The translations under genes were made by a program, and so were the position numbers. This document shows positions 45,095 to 53,654 of a DNA stretch of 64,000 nucleotides, piece by piece. Under the pieces are notes generated by a model, which ran no database searches, was not told the DNA's origin, and saw only the letters and a program-made list of their open reading frames with translations. The stretch is from Streptomyces orinoci (GTDB lineage Bacteria; Actinomycetota; Actinomycetes; Streptomycetales; Streptomycetaceae), in contig NZ_PHNC01000031.1 of NCBI RefSeq assembly GCF_003121295.1, forward strand, positions 1,242,439-1,306,438, given 5' to 3'. Position 1 is the stretch's first letter. Every line of letters begins with the position of its first letter.

Positions 45095-45895
45095 TCAGTG
45101 GCCCACGAAGCGGGGCTTCTCCTTCTTGAGGAAGGCTTCCACCGCGATGCGGTGGTCCTCGGAGTCGCCGGCGACGGACTGGAGCCGCTCCTCCACGGCC
45201 AGGGTCTCGGCCAGTGAGTGGTCCGCGCCATAGGCCACCGCCTCCTTGAGCGCGGCATAGGCGCCGGTCGGCCCCTCGGCCAGCCGGCGGGCCACCGCCA
45301 GGGCGTGCCCGGCCAGCTCGGCCGCCGGGACCACCTCATTGGCCAGGCCCAGCCGCCGGGCCTCCTCGGCGCTCACCGAACGCGGGAAGAGCAGCAGGTC
45401 CATGGCCCGGCCGTGTCCCACCAGCCGGGGCAGCGTCCAGGAGACGCCCGAGTCGGCGGCGAGCGCCACCCCGGCGAAGGAGGTGTTGAAGGCGGCGGTG
45501 TCCGCCACCACCCGGTAGTCCGCCGCGAAGGCGAAGCCCGCTCCGGCACCGGCCGCCACCCCGTTGACCGCGGCCACCACCGGCTTGGGCATGCCCGCGA
45601 TGGTCATGGTGATGGGGGTGTAGTGCTCCTTGACCGTGTCCATGGTCCCGGCGGCCCCCCGCTCACGGTGCTCGGTGAGGGTGGCGATGTGCTCCTTGAG
45701 GTCCTGGCCGACGCAGAAGGCCCGTCCGCTGCCGGTCAGCAGTACGGCCCGTACCGCGGGGTCCTCGGCGGCGCCGCGCAGGGTGTCTCGGAGCGCCACC
45801 TTGGTGGCGGTGTCCAGCGCGTTCATGGCCTCGGGGCGGTTGAGGGTGATCGTCGCGAGTCCGTCGGTCACCTCGTAAAGCACGGTGTCGGCCAT
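45095..45895 (-). CDS. Enoyl-CoA hydratase/isomerase (crotonase) family protein
   Basis: 266 residues. The crotonase fold is shown by LATITLNRPEAMNALD, the oxyanion-hole region RAFCVGQDLKEH and the segment VAAVNGVAAGAGAGFAFAAD. The aspartate in ADSGVSWTLPRLVG occupies the position typical of PaaG-like isomerases/ring-opening enzymes rather than the two glutamates of classical hydratases. The substrate cannot be determined. ATG at about 45895 with GAGGGG upstream; a longer open frame to 46108 is not supported. Confidence 0.88.
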   Translation of the reverse strand: MADTVLYEVTDGLATITLNRPEAMNALDTATKVALRDTLRGAAEDPAVRAVLLTGSGRAFCVGQDLKEHIATLTEHRERGAAGTMDTVKEHYTPITMTIAGMPKPVVAAVNGVAAGAGAGFAFAADYRVVADTAAFNTSFAGVALAADSGVSWTLPRLVGHGRAMDLLLFPRSVSAEEARRLGLANEVVPAAELAGHALAVARRLAEGPTGAYAALKEAVAYGADHSLAETLAVEERLQSVAGDSEDHRIAVEAFLKKEKPRFVGH

Positions 45896-46201
45896 GATGC
45901 GTCCCCTCTTCTGCGGTTCACCGGCGTCGGTCTCGCGGGTCAGCTTGCCCGAGATCATCACCGGGGGATATGTGACCTGCGTCAAAGAATCGGGACCCGC
46001 TGGGGGAGGCGGTCCGGCGCCCCGGTGCCGGGCAATCGGCGAATTGAGTGGTTTTGCCGGATCGAGTTGCCGAAGGGATGCCGACCGATGTTGGTCATTG
46101 GGTCGCACGATGCGGGATAATGGCCTGGAAGCAATGTGTTCGATGCCGGTGACACCTGGGTTGTCGGCTGCGACGGGCTGGTTTCAGGAAGGGGAACGAG
46201 C
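45896..46201. other. Divergent promoter region between the crotonase and DUF3117 genes
   Basis: 306 bases without a gene. Toward DUF3117, TTGGTC (46091-46096) and GATAAT (46116-46121) form a possible promoter with a 19-base spacer. Toward the crotonase gene, a TTGACG box occurs near 45982 on the minus strand without a good -10. No other structure seen. Confidence 0.45.
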
Positions 46202-46369
46202 ATGGCGGCCATGAAGCCGCGGACGGGCGATGGCCCGCTCGAGGTGACCAAGGAGGGGCGGGGCATCGTCATGCGGGTTCCGCTCGAGGGCGGCGGTCGT
46301 CTCGTCGTCGAGCTGACCCCCGATGAGGCCAAGGCTCTCGGTGAGGCCCTGGAGAAGGTCACCCTCTGA
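46202..46369 (+). CDS. DUF3117 small protein (Rv1211-like)
   Basis: 55 residues, AAMKPRTGDGPLEVTKEGRG and following, ending in a helical DEAKALGEALEKVTL segment. It matches the highly conserved actinobacterial DUF3117 family, of unknown function. The ATG at 46202 has GGAAGGGGAACG upstream. It is on its own, with a candidate promoter upstream and a terminator downstream. Confidence 0.9.
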   Translation: MAAMKPRTGDGPLEVTKEGRGIVMRVPLEGGGRLVVELTPDEAKALGEALEKVTL

Positions 46370-46397
46370 CCTTCCCTCAAGGCCACGGTCTTTTCTG

Positions 46398-46447
46398 CGC
46401 TGCCCCGGCAGGCCGCTCACGCGGCCCCGGGGCAGCGGCGTTTCCCG
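46398..46447. terminator. Terminator between DUF3117 and the O-methyltransferase gene
   Basis: 11-base inverted repeat CGCTGCCCCGG / CCGGGGCAGCG, with an additional inner GGCCGC / GCGGCC pair. It serves two convergent genes. Confidence 0.75.
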
Positions 46448-46463
46448 GCCGCCCCGGACTCGC

Positions 46464-47090
46464 TCAGCCGCGCCGGACCGCGCACAGCAGCCCGTCGCCC
46501 ACCGGCAGCAGGGAGGGCAGCAGGACCGTGGACTCCCGTACCAGGCGCAGCAGTTCACGCAGGTGCTGCACCTCGGCCGGCGGGGCCGCGGTGTCCACGG
46601 TGCGGCCGTCGGCGAAGACGCCCTCGAAGCAGACCAGTCCGCCGGGGCGCAGCAGGCGCAACGATTCCGCTAGATAGTCCAGGTACTCCAGCCGGTCGCC
46701 GTCGCAGAACACCAGGTCGTATCCGCCGTCGGCGAGGCGGGGCAGCACCTCCAGCGCCCGGCCGGGGATGAACCGGGCCCGGTTGCCCGCGAAGCCGGCG
46801 GCGCGGAACGCCTGCCGGGCGAACTGCTGGCACTCCGGGTCGCTGTCCACGGTGGTCAGCACGCCGTCCGGGCGCATGCCGTGCAGCAGGTGCAGGCCGG
46901 AGACGCCGGTGCCGGTGCCGATCTCGGCGACCGCCTTGGCGTCCACCGCCGCGGCGAGCAGGCGCAGCGCGGAGCCGGTGCCGGAGGACACCGAGGGCAG
47001 CCCGGCCTCCAGGGCCCGCTCCCGGGCCCAGCGCAGTGCCGCGTCCTCGATGTGCTCGACGCCGTACGCATCGGCGAACGCCCAGCTCAT
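46464..47090 (-). CDS. Class I SAM-dependent O-methyltransferase (Rv1220c-like)
   Basis: 208 residues from ATG 47090. The SAM-binding motif is VAEIGTGTGVSGLHLL, followed by the acidic residue in TTVDSDPE and the metal/catalytic DLVFCDGDRLEY, as in catechol/caffeoyl-CoA O-methyltransferases. The substrate is unknown. No ribosome-binding site precedes ATG 47090, but GGAGAGGG is correctly placed for an ATT codon at 47108, which would add ITGNRQ; I recall Streptomyces homologues beginning TGNRQ. It is divergent from the sigma factor, as in mycobacteria. Confidence 0.88.
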   Translation of the reverse strand: MSWAFADAYGVEHIEDAALRWARERALEAGLPSVSSGTGSALRLLAAAVDAKAVAEIGTGTGVSGLHLLHGMRPDGVLTTVDSDPECQQFARQAFRAAGFAGNRARFIPGRALEVLPRLADGGYDLVFCDGDRLEYLDYLAESLRLLRPGGLVCFEGVFADGRTVDTAAPPAEVQHLRELLRLVRESTVLLPSLLPVGDGLLCAVRRG

Positions 47091-47163
47091 CTGCCGGTTG
47101 CCGGTAATGGCCCTCTCCTGTCCCCATGGATCGACGCAACCGTGACTGTATCCGCTGCTCCCG

Positions 47164-47189
47164 GGAACCCGCAGATGGGACCGCGCGTT
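47164..47189 (+). promoter_or_regulatory. Candidate ECF sigma-factor promoter (autoregulatory)
   Basis: GGAAC at 47164-47168 and CGTTA at 47186-47190 with a 17-base spacer, a good match to the -35/-10 of ECF sigma factors of the SigE/SigH type. It lies upstream of the ECF sigma gene itself, predicting positive autoregulation. Confidence 0.6.
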
Positions 47190-47327
47190 AGGAGGGGAGG
47201 AACAGCGTGAGCACGCCGAACGGAGAGGGCGTACAAGGGGAGTTGGCGGGTTCGGAGGGCGAGGCCCCGGACCAAGACCAAAAAGCAGGTCAAATTTCCT
47301 TATCCGGAGCTAACGGGCGAGGTGGAT

Positions 47328-48098
47328 ATGGTAGGGGCTCCACTGGACACCACCAGAGCCGACAGGGGAGGTGCGGCTACGGCCGTCGACCGTCGGGGAG
47401 TGCTGAGGCGCTTTCTCAGGTCCGCCGTCGAGCCGAAATCCGTGACCAACACCGCTGACCGCCCAGGCCCGCACGACTCCGCCACCGCGAGCTTCGCCAC
47501 CGATGCGGATCCGGCGGCGTGGACTCCTCCCACCTGGGAGGAGATTGTCAGCACCCACAGTGCACGGGTCTACCGCCTCGCCTACCGTCTGACCGGCAAT
47601 CAGCACGATGCCGAGGACCTCACCCAGGAGGTCTTCGTCCGGGTGTTCCGCTCGCTGTCCACCTACACCCCGGGCACCTTCGAGGGGTGGCTGCACCGCA
47701 TCACCACCAACCTCTTCCTGGATATGGTCCGCCGCCGGCAGCGCATCCGCTTCGACGCGCTGGCCGATGACGCGGCCGAGCGGCTGCCCAGCCGTGAGCC
47801 CTCTCCCCAACAGCACTTCAACGACACCCACTTCGACGCCGACGTCCAGCAGGCGCTGGACACCCTGGCGCCGGAGTTCCGCGCCGCGGTGGTCCTCTGT
47901 GACATCGAGGGTCTGTCGTACGAGGAGATCGCGGCCACCCTGGGCGTCAAGCTCGGCACGGTGCGCAGCCGTATCCACCGGGGCCGTTCCCATCTGCGCA
48001 AGGCGCTCAGGCACCGCTCGCCCGCCGCCCGGGCCGAGCAGCGCTCGGTGGCGGTGGCTCCGGGCGTCGCGCTGAGAGGGGAGGTAGGGATCGCGTGA
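47328..48098 (+). CDS. ECF RNA polymerase sigma factor (M. tuberculosis SigE type)
   Basis: 256 residues, with a basic/acidic N-terminal extension of about 70 residues. Sigma region 2 spans YRLAYRLTGNQHDAEDLTQE to GWLHRITTNLFLDMVRRRQR, and region 4 spans ALDTLAPEFRAAVVLCDIEG to GTVRSRIHRGRSHLRKALR. ATG 47328 has GAGG five bases upstream; GTG 47322 is an alternative. The GTGA overlap with the anti-sigma gene couples their synthesis. Note that Streptomyces sigE is a different gene, so I give no symbol. It presumably directs an envelope-stress regulon with HtrA downstream. Confidence 0.93.
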   Translation: MVGAPLDTTRADRGGAATAVDRRGVLRRFLRSAVEPKSVTNTADRPGPHDSATASFATDADPAAWTPPTWEEIVSTHSARVYRLAYRLTGNQHDAEDLTQEVFVRVFRSLSTYTPGTFEGWLHRITTNLFLDMVRRRQRIRFDALADDAAERLPSREPSPQQHFNDTHFDADVQQALDTLAPEFRAAVVLCDIEGLSYEEIAATLGVKLGTVRSRIHRGRSHLRKALRHRSPAARAEQRSVAVAPGVALRGEVGIA

Positions 48099-48796
48099 GC
48101 GGTTCAGGCGGTCAGTCCCCCGCCGAGCAGCACCTCGGCGACCGTCTCGCGGCCCTGGTGGACGGGGAGTTGGGGCACGATACCCGGGAGCGGGTGCTGG
48201 CGCACCTGGCGACCTGCTGGAAATGCAAAGCGGAAGCCGACGCCCAGCGTCGGCTCAAAAGCGTGTTCGCGGAGGCGGCTCCGCCGCCGCTCTCCGCGGA
48301 GTTGCTGGCCCGGCTGCAGGGTCTGCCGGGCATGGGCGGTGCCGATGAGGACGACGAGCCGGGCGGACCGGGCCTCGGCAGCCGGGGAAAAGGCGGTTTC
48401 GGCGTCCGGGCCGAGGCCTTCGCCCTGCTTCCGGCTCCGGGGAGAGCCCGCGGCTTCCGGATTCATGAGGTGGGGCGCTCGCGCGGCCGCCGGTTCGCCT
48501 TCGCGGCGGCCGGCGCGGTCTCGATAGCGGCCTTCGCCCTGGCCGGGGCCCAGCCGCTGGAGACCGCGGTGGAGGCCCCGCGGGCCCGGGCCGAGGACCC
48601 CCAGGTCTCGGCCACCTCCCTGGCCTGGGCCTCGCGCCCCGGCGCCGCCTCGGGCCGCAGAGCCGGGCCCGTCGCCCCGGCGGGCACCGGGACGCGCCGG
48701 ATGGGCCCGCCGCTCCCGCGCACCCTCCCGGTCATCCCGCCCCCGGCGCTCCCCGCACCGCCGCCCCCGGCGGACCGGATCAACGCCATGCGCTGA
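48095..48796 (+). CDS. Zinc-binding anti-sigma factor (RseA-like), single span
   Basis: 233 residues from GTG 48095. The cytoplasmic anti-sigma domain holds the zinc motif HLATCWKC (HX3CX2C) near residue 40. A membrane span follows (FAFAAAGAVSIAAFALAGA, about residues 132-150), then an extracytoplasmic proline-rich tail. The architecture is that of ZAS-domain anti-sigma factors, which hold the sigma factor until stress. It overlaps the sigma gene by four bases. Confidence 0.92.
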   Translation: MSGSGGQSPAEQHLGDRLAALVDGELGHDTRERVLAHLATCWKCKAEADAQRRLKSVFAEAAPPPLSAELLARLQGLPGMGGADEDDEPGGPGLGSRGKGGFGVRAEAFALLPAPGRARGFRIHEVGRSRGRRFAFAAAGAVSIAAFALAGAQPLETAVEAPRARAEDPQVSATSLAWASRPGAASGRRAGPVAPAGTGTRRMGPPLPRTLPVIPPPALPAPPPPADRINAMR

Positions 48797-48913
48797 TGCG
48801 CACCCGACAGGCCGGGTGCCCGCTTGTCCGTCCGCCCGGACCTGGTTGAATCGCTGGTGGGCCGCCCGTCCAAGGGGATGCGGCAGCCCCCGGACCAGCT
48901 GTGGGGGAGAGGG

Positions 48914-50974
48914 ATGGACCAGGGGAACTCCGACGCCAGGACGCACTGGTGGAGCCGTCCGCGCCGGCCGCTGGATGACGGTTCGGATGGTGCTGCCGAT
49001 GCTGCCGGTACTGCTGGCACCGCCCCGGAGCGAACCGGCGTCCCGGCCGACGCCCCGGTGCCGGGTGCGGCTGCGGGTGCGGGGGCCCCTGCGGGTCCGG
49101 ACGGTGCGCCTGTGGATGCGGCGCTTCCTGGCCAGTCGGGCGGTGCCGCTGCGGGGTCGGTAGCTCCTGCGCGTCCGGCGGGTGCGCCTGCGGACGCGGT
49201 GCCCCATGCGCGTCCGGCTGTTGCGCCCGAGGGCCCGGCGCCCTCCGGCCGTCCGGCCGGTACGCCCCTGCATGCACCCGACCCCTATGGCACGCCGCCC
49301 TACGGCCGTCCCGGCCCCTGGGCCCCGGCTCCCCCGGTCCAGCGCCCCGTTCCGACTCCGCCACACGGCACCACCGGCCCGTTCTCCGGCGCCCCGCTGC
49401 CACCGCCGCCGGGCGTCCCGGCTGCGCCCGGAAGCGGTTCCCAGCTGCCTCCGGCGGGGCCCGGTGGCCCGGCCTTCGCCCCGCCGCCGGGCACGGGCGG
49501 AGCTGCTCCGGGCTCGGCGAGCGGTACGCCCGCCATGCCGTCCGGCACCCCGGCCCCCGCGCCCGCTGCCCCTGCCCAGCCCCTCGCCGGTCCGGCGGCA
49601 GCCTCGACCCCGGCACCCGGAGGACAGGCCGTGCCGCCGGGCACCCCGGCCGCCCCGCTCGGCGGGCCCGCCGTCTCATCGGCGCCCGGCCACCCCGCCG
49701 CTGCGGCGGGACAGCCGGGCGCGGCAGCCCTGCCCCAGGGCGTACCCGGCGGCGCCGTAGGGGCTGGCCCGCACCCGCAGGCACCCGGTGCGGTGGATGC
49801 GCAAGCGCAGGGCCCCTGGCGCTATGACCCCTGGGCGCGGGCGGGTGAGGGGCCGGGGCCCGAGCCGGGGGGCAAGGCGGCGTTCGGGCCCGGCAAGCTT
49901 GTTGTCGGCGCGCTGCTGGTGGCGCTGGTGGCCGGCGGCGTCGGCGGCGGCGTCGGGGCGTACCTGGAGCGGGACGGGCGGATCGGCAAGCATGTGACGC
50001 TGCATCAGCCGTCCGCCGAGCCCGGCGACCGGGACCCCGGCAGCGTGGCCGGGATCGCCTCCCGGGTGCTGCCGGGCGTGGTGACCATCCATGTGCGCGG
50101 CAGCTCCTCCCAGGGCACCGGCACCGGCTTCGTCCTGGACAAGCAGGGACACATCCTGACCAACAACCACGTGGTGGAGCCCGCCGGTTCGGATGGCGCG
50201 ATCACCGTGACCTTCAATGGCGGGCAGACCGCCAAGGCCACCGTGGTGGGCCGGGACGGCGGCTACGACCTCGCCGTGATCAAGGTGTCCGGGGTCTCCG
50301 GCCTGACCCCGCTCGCTCTGGGCAACTCCGACTCGGTCCGGGTGGGCGACTCGGTGGTCGCCGTGGGCGCCCCCTTCGACCTGGCCGGCACCGTGACCAC
50401 CGGCATCATCAGCGCCAAGGAGCGCCCGATCACCGCGGGCGGTCACAAGGGCGACGGCAGCGACATCAGCTATGTGGACGCGCTGCAGACCGACGCCCCC
50501 ATCAACCCCGGCAACTCCGGCGGCCCGCTGGTGGACGCCAGGGGCCGGGTCATCGGCATCAACAGCGCCATCCGCTCGGCCGGTGACTCCGAGGCCGGCG
50601 GCCAGGGCGGCAGCATAGGCCTGGGCTTCGCGATACCCGTCAACCAGGCCAGGCGGGTGGCCGAGGAGCTGATCAACACCGGCAAGGCCACCCACCCGGT
50701 GATCGGTGTCTCGCTGGACATGGGGTACTCCGGTGACGGGGCCCGGGTGAACGACAAGAGCGGCGCCGTCATCCCCGGCGGCCCGGCCGAGAAGGCGGGC
50801 ATCAGGCCCCAGGACGTGATCAAGAAGGTGGACGGCACACCGGTGCACAGCGGCCAGGAGCTGATCGTCAGGGTGCGCAGTCACCGCCCTGGTGATCAGC
50901 TCACCCTGACCCTGGAGCGCCAGGGCCAGGAGCGCACCGCGCGCCTCACCCTGGGCTCGGCCCACGCCGGCTGA
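48914..50974 (+). CDS. HtrA/DegP-like membrane serine protease with PDZ domain
   Basis: 686 residues from ATG 48914 (GGAGAGGG upstream). Residues 1 to about 325 are low-complexity P/A/G sequence, probably cytoplasmic and disordered. One span follows (LVVGALLVALVAGGVGGGVGA). The trypsin-like domain has histidine in TNNHVVE, aspartate in YDLAVIKV and serine in NPGNSGGPL. The C-terminal PDZ domain includes VIPGGPAEKAGIRPQDVI. It would degrade or refold damaged extracytoplasmic proteins. The sigma, anti-sigma, HtrA, TatB order equals the mycobacterial sigE-rseA-htrA-tatB cluster. Confidence 0.93.
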   Translation: MDQGNSDARTHWWSRPRRPLDDGSDGAADAAGTAGTAPERTGVPADAPVPGAAAGAGAPAGPDGAPVDAALPGQSGGAAAGSVAPARPAGAPADAVPHARPAVAPEGPAPSGRPAGTPLHAPDPYGTPPYGRPGPWAPAPPVQRPVPTPPHGTTGPFSGAPLPPPPGVPAAPGSGSQLPPAGPGGPAFAPPPGTGGAAPGSASGTPAMPSGTPAPAPAAPAQPLAGPAAASTPAPGGQAVPPGTPAAPLGGPAVSSAPGHPAAAAGQPGAAALPQGVPGGAVGAGPHPQAPGAVDAQAQGPWRYDPWARAGEGPGPEPGGKAAFGPGKLVVGALLVALVAGGVGGGVGAYLERDGRIGKHVTLHQPSAEPGDRDPGSVAGIASRVLPGVVTIHVRGSSSQGTGTGFVLDKQGHILTNNHVVEPAGSDGAITVTFNGGQTAKATVVGRDGGYDLAVIKVSGVSGLTPLALGNSDSVRVGDSVVAVGAPFDLAGTVTTGIISAKERPITAGGHKGDGSDISYVDALQTDAPINPGNSGGPLVDARGRVIGINSAIRSAGDSEAGGQGGSIGLGFAIPVNQARRVAEELINTGKATHPVIGVSLDMGYSGDGARVNDKSGAVIPGGPAEKAGIRPQDVIKKVDGTPVHSGQELIVRVRSHRPGDQLTLTLERQGQERTARLTLGSAHAG

Positions 50975-51094
50975 GGCCGCCGGGCGGCACCGTTGGCCCG
51001 TTGTTGGCCTGGGCGTCTCCCGTGTGGAGCGCGCGGCCAGGTACCGTGATAGACGGCCTCACCCGTGGCCGCCCACGCATCAAGGAGCTGCAAG

Positions 51095-51523
51095 GTGCTC
51101 GACATAGGACCCATGAAGCTGGTCTTGCTCGTCGTCCTCGCTGTGCTCATCTTCGGGCCGGACAAGCTGCCCCAGATGATCCAGAATGTGTCGCGCACCC
51201 TGCGCAAGATCCGCCAGTTCTCCGACAACGCCAAGCAGGACATCCGTTCCGAGCTGGGTCCGGAGTTCAAGGACTTCGAGTTCGAGGACCTCAACCCCAA
51301 GACCTTCGTCCGCAAGCATGTCCTGGAGAAGGACGAGTACGGGCTGAAGGAGATCCGTAACGGCTTCGACCTGCGTTCGGACGTGGCCGAGGTCACCGAC
51401 GCGGTGAACGGCCGGGAGACCCATGAGGCCACCGTTCCCGCGACCGGCGGCCCCGACCTGCTGAAGAAGCCGCAGCGCGTCCAGCCGGGCGAGCGCCCGC
51501 CGTTCGACGCCGACGCCACCTAG
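51095..51523 (+). CDS. tatB: Sec-independent protein translocase subunit TatB
   Basis: 142 residues. The N-terminal segment VLDIGPMKLVLLVVLAVLIF then FGPDKLPQM is the TatB transmembrane helix, hinge and amphipathic helix; an acidic/basic C-terminal region follows. With TatC it recognises twin-arginine signal peptides. The GTG at 51095 with AAGGAG seven bases upstream gives the family N-terminus (V/M-L-D-I-G-P). It follows htrA by 120 bases and ends at a strong terminator. Confidence 0.93.
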   Translation: MLDIGPMKLVLLVVLAVLIFGPDKLPQMIQNVSRTLRKIRQFSDNAKQDIRSELGPEFKDFEFEDLNPKTFVRKHVLEKDEYGLKEIRNGFDLRSDVAEVTDAVNGRETHEATVPATGGPDLLKKPQRVQPGERPPFDADAT

Positions 51524-51533
51524 CGGGCACGGC

Positions 51534-51564
51534 GGACGCCCCGGGGTTGCGCCCCGGGGCGTCC
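51534..51564 (+). terminator. Terminator after tatB
   Basis: Perfect 13-base inverted repeat GGACGCCCCGGGG / CCCCGGGGCGTCC with a five-base loop. Confidence 0.92.
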
Positions 51565-51696
51565 CTTACGGATCAGCGCGGGCCCCGCATGCCGGGCCCC
51601 ATTGACGGTGGTGGCTATCCTCCCTTTGTTTGGGGCGATGTAGCCCGCCGTAATGGGCCGGATACGACCACGGGCCAATGAGGAGGCACCGCGCAG

Positions 51697-52413
51697 ATGG
51701 AGACCACGAGTCGGGCCGCGACGGCCGCAACGTCCTCGGATGGCTCCGCTCCCCGGGAGGTGCCGCACCATGGACCCGGCACCCGGCGCTCCGTGGACGG
51801 CTATCTGATGGCCTCGTTCCCCTGGTACGGCCTGGACGAGGCGTTCACCGGACGGCGCTGGCTGATGCAGGTGGGCACCGCCGCCGACGGCACCATCGAG
51901 CATGGCTCGACCGGCCATGGCACCGAGCCCACCCTGCGCACCGACTGGAACGGCCGGCCGGACAAGGCGGCCCGTACCGAGAAGTTCTCCGGCGCCCAGC
52001 GCTTCGCCGTGGTGGTGACGGTCGCCAGCCGCCCGGTACGCCGCAGCGCCGATGGCACCGGCGTACTGGAGGCCACCTCGGTGTCCTCGGCCGCCTGGCT
52101 GGCCGGAGCGGGCCTGCTGTCCTACACCTGGCCCGCCCATATGGAGCGCGCGCTGCGGCAGAGCTGGCTGGACCAGCAGACGGCGCTGGCCTGGGAGCTG
52201 GCCGACCACCTGGACGAGGAGCCCTGGACCACCCTCTCGCTGCCGGTGGACGGGGTGGCCACCGACTTCCGCTACCGCGAGTCCGACTACGGCTGGGTGC
52301 TGGCCGGCTCCGCCCAGGGCGGAGCCGTCAACATCGGTGCCTATGGCCGCGGCATGAGCGCGTACGGCATGGGCTTCGCGGTGGTCAAGGACATCACCGA
52401 CTACGGGCGCTGA
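51697..52413 (+). CDS. Conserved hypothetical protein between tatB and mrp
   Basis: 238 residues. A polar N-terminus of about 30 residues is followed by SVDGYLMASFPWYGLDEAFT and a compact domain rich in tryptophan, alanine and glycine, ending GAYGRGMSAYGMGFAVVKDI. There is no signal peptide or convincing membrane span. I do not recognise the family. Codon bias and an AGGAGG 12 bases before ATG 51697 support coding. It is transcribed alone, converging with mrp. Confidence 0.7.
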   Translation: METTSRAATAATSSDGSAPREVPHHGPGTRRSVDGYLMASFPWYGLDEAFTGRRWLMQVGTAADGTIEHGSTGHGTEPTLRTDWNGRPDKAARTEKFSGAQRFAVVVTVASRPVRRSADGTGVLEATSVSSAAWLAGAGLLSYTWPAHMERALRQSWLDQQTALAWELADHLDEEPWTTLSLPVDGVATDFRYRESDYGWVLAGSAQGGAVNIGAYGRGMSAYGMGFAVVKDITDYGR

Positions 52414-52454
52414 GGCGCCGGCCCACTTCGGACCCCACCCGGCAACCCGCCCGG

Positions 52455-53612
52455 TCAGAACTTGTTGCGCGGCGTGATGCCGAGTGACATCCCCGACAGC
52501 CCCCGCTGCCGCCCGCCCAGCTTGCCCGCGATGGCCCGCAGCGCACTGCCCGCCGGGGAGTCCGGGTCGCTGAGCACCACCGGCTTGCCCTCGTCGCCGC
52601 CCTGGCGCAGCCGGACGTCGATCGGGATGGAACCCAGCACCGGCACCGTGGCACCGGTGGTCCTGGTCAGCCCGTCGGCCACCAGCCGGCCGCCGCCGGT
52701 GCCGAAGACATCCACCATCTCGTCGCAGTGCGGGCAGGGCAGCCCGGACATGTTCTCCACCACGCCCACGATCTTCTGGTGGGTCTGCACCGCGATGGCC
52801 CCGGCCCGCTCGGCGACCTCGGCGGCGGCCTGCTGAGGGGTCGTCACCACCAGGATCTCGGCGTTGGGCACCAGCTGGGCCACCGAGATGGCGATGTCAC
52901 CGGTGCCCGGCGGCAGGTCCAGCAGCAGCACATCCAGGTCGCCCCAGTAGACATCGGCCAGGAACTGCTGGAGCGCCCGGTGCAGCATCGGGCCGCGCCA
53001 GACCACCGGGGCGTTGCCCGGGGTGAACATGCCGATGGAGATGACCTTCACGCCATTGGCCGAGGGCGGCATGATCATGTTCTCCACCTGGGTGGGGCGG
53101 CCCTCCGCGCCCAGCATCCGGGGCACCGAGTGGCCGTAGATGTCCGCGTCCACCACGCCGACCTTGAGGCCGTCCGCGGCCATCGCCGCCGCCAGGTTGA
53201 CCGTCACCGAGGACTTGCCGACGCCGCCCTTGCCGGAGGCCACGGCATAGACCCGGGTCAGCGAGCCGGGCTTGGCGAAGGGCACCTCGCGCTCGGCCTG
53301 GCCGCCGCGCAGCGCCGCCGCCAGCTCCCGCCGCTGCTCATCGCTCATCACATCCAGCTCGACGGTCACACCGGTGACGCCCTCGACGCGCTCCACCGCC
53401 TCCCGGACCCGGGCGGTGATGGTCTCGCGCATGGGGCAGCCGGCCACCGTCAGATAGACCGCCACCGCGACCGTGCCGTCCGCCGCGATCTCCACGGATT
53501 TGACCATGCCCAGTTCGGTGATCGGCCGGTGGATCTCGGGGTCGTTCACCGTCGAGAGCGCGGTGCGCACCGCCTCTTCGGCGGGGACGGAAGCCTGGGT
53601 TTCGGTAGCCAT
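52455..53612 (-). CDS. mrp: Mrp/ApbC iron-sulfur carrier ATPase
   Basis: 385 residues. An N-terminal MIP18 (DUF59) domain (STVNDPEIHRPITELGMV) is fused to a ParA-type P-loop NTPase. The P-loop is SGKGGVGKSSVTVNLA with a deviant Walker A lysine. The switch LLDLPPGTGDI and the cluster-binding pair CPHC are present. It loads iron-sulfur clusters onto target proteins. Position matches Rv1229c in mycobacteria. ATG 53612; it converges with the preceding hypothetical gene. Confidence 0.94.
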   Translation of the reverse strand: MATETQASVPAEEAVRTALSTVNDPEIHRPITELGMVKSVEIAADGTVAVAVYLTVAGCPMRETITARVREAVERVEGVTGVTVELDVMSDEQRRELAAALRGGQAEREVPFAKPGSLTRVYAVASGKGGVGKSSVTVNLAAAMAADGLKVGVVDADIYGHSVPRMLGAEGRPTQVENMIMPPSANGVKVISIGMFTPGNAPVVWRGPMLHRALQQFLADVYWGDLDVLLLDLPPGTGDIAISVAQLVPNAEILVVTTPQQAAAEVAERAGAIAVQTHQKIVGVVENMSGLPCPHCDEMVDVFGTGGGRLVADGLTRTTGATVPVLGSIPIDVRLRQGGDEGKPVVLSDPDSPAGSALRAIAGKLGGRQRGLSGMSLGITPRNKF

Positions 53613-53654
53613 GCCCTGATGGTACGGCGCACCACCGACACCTCGGAAAGGCCG

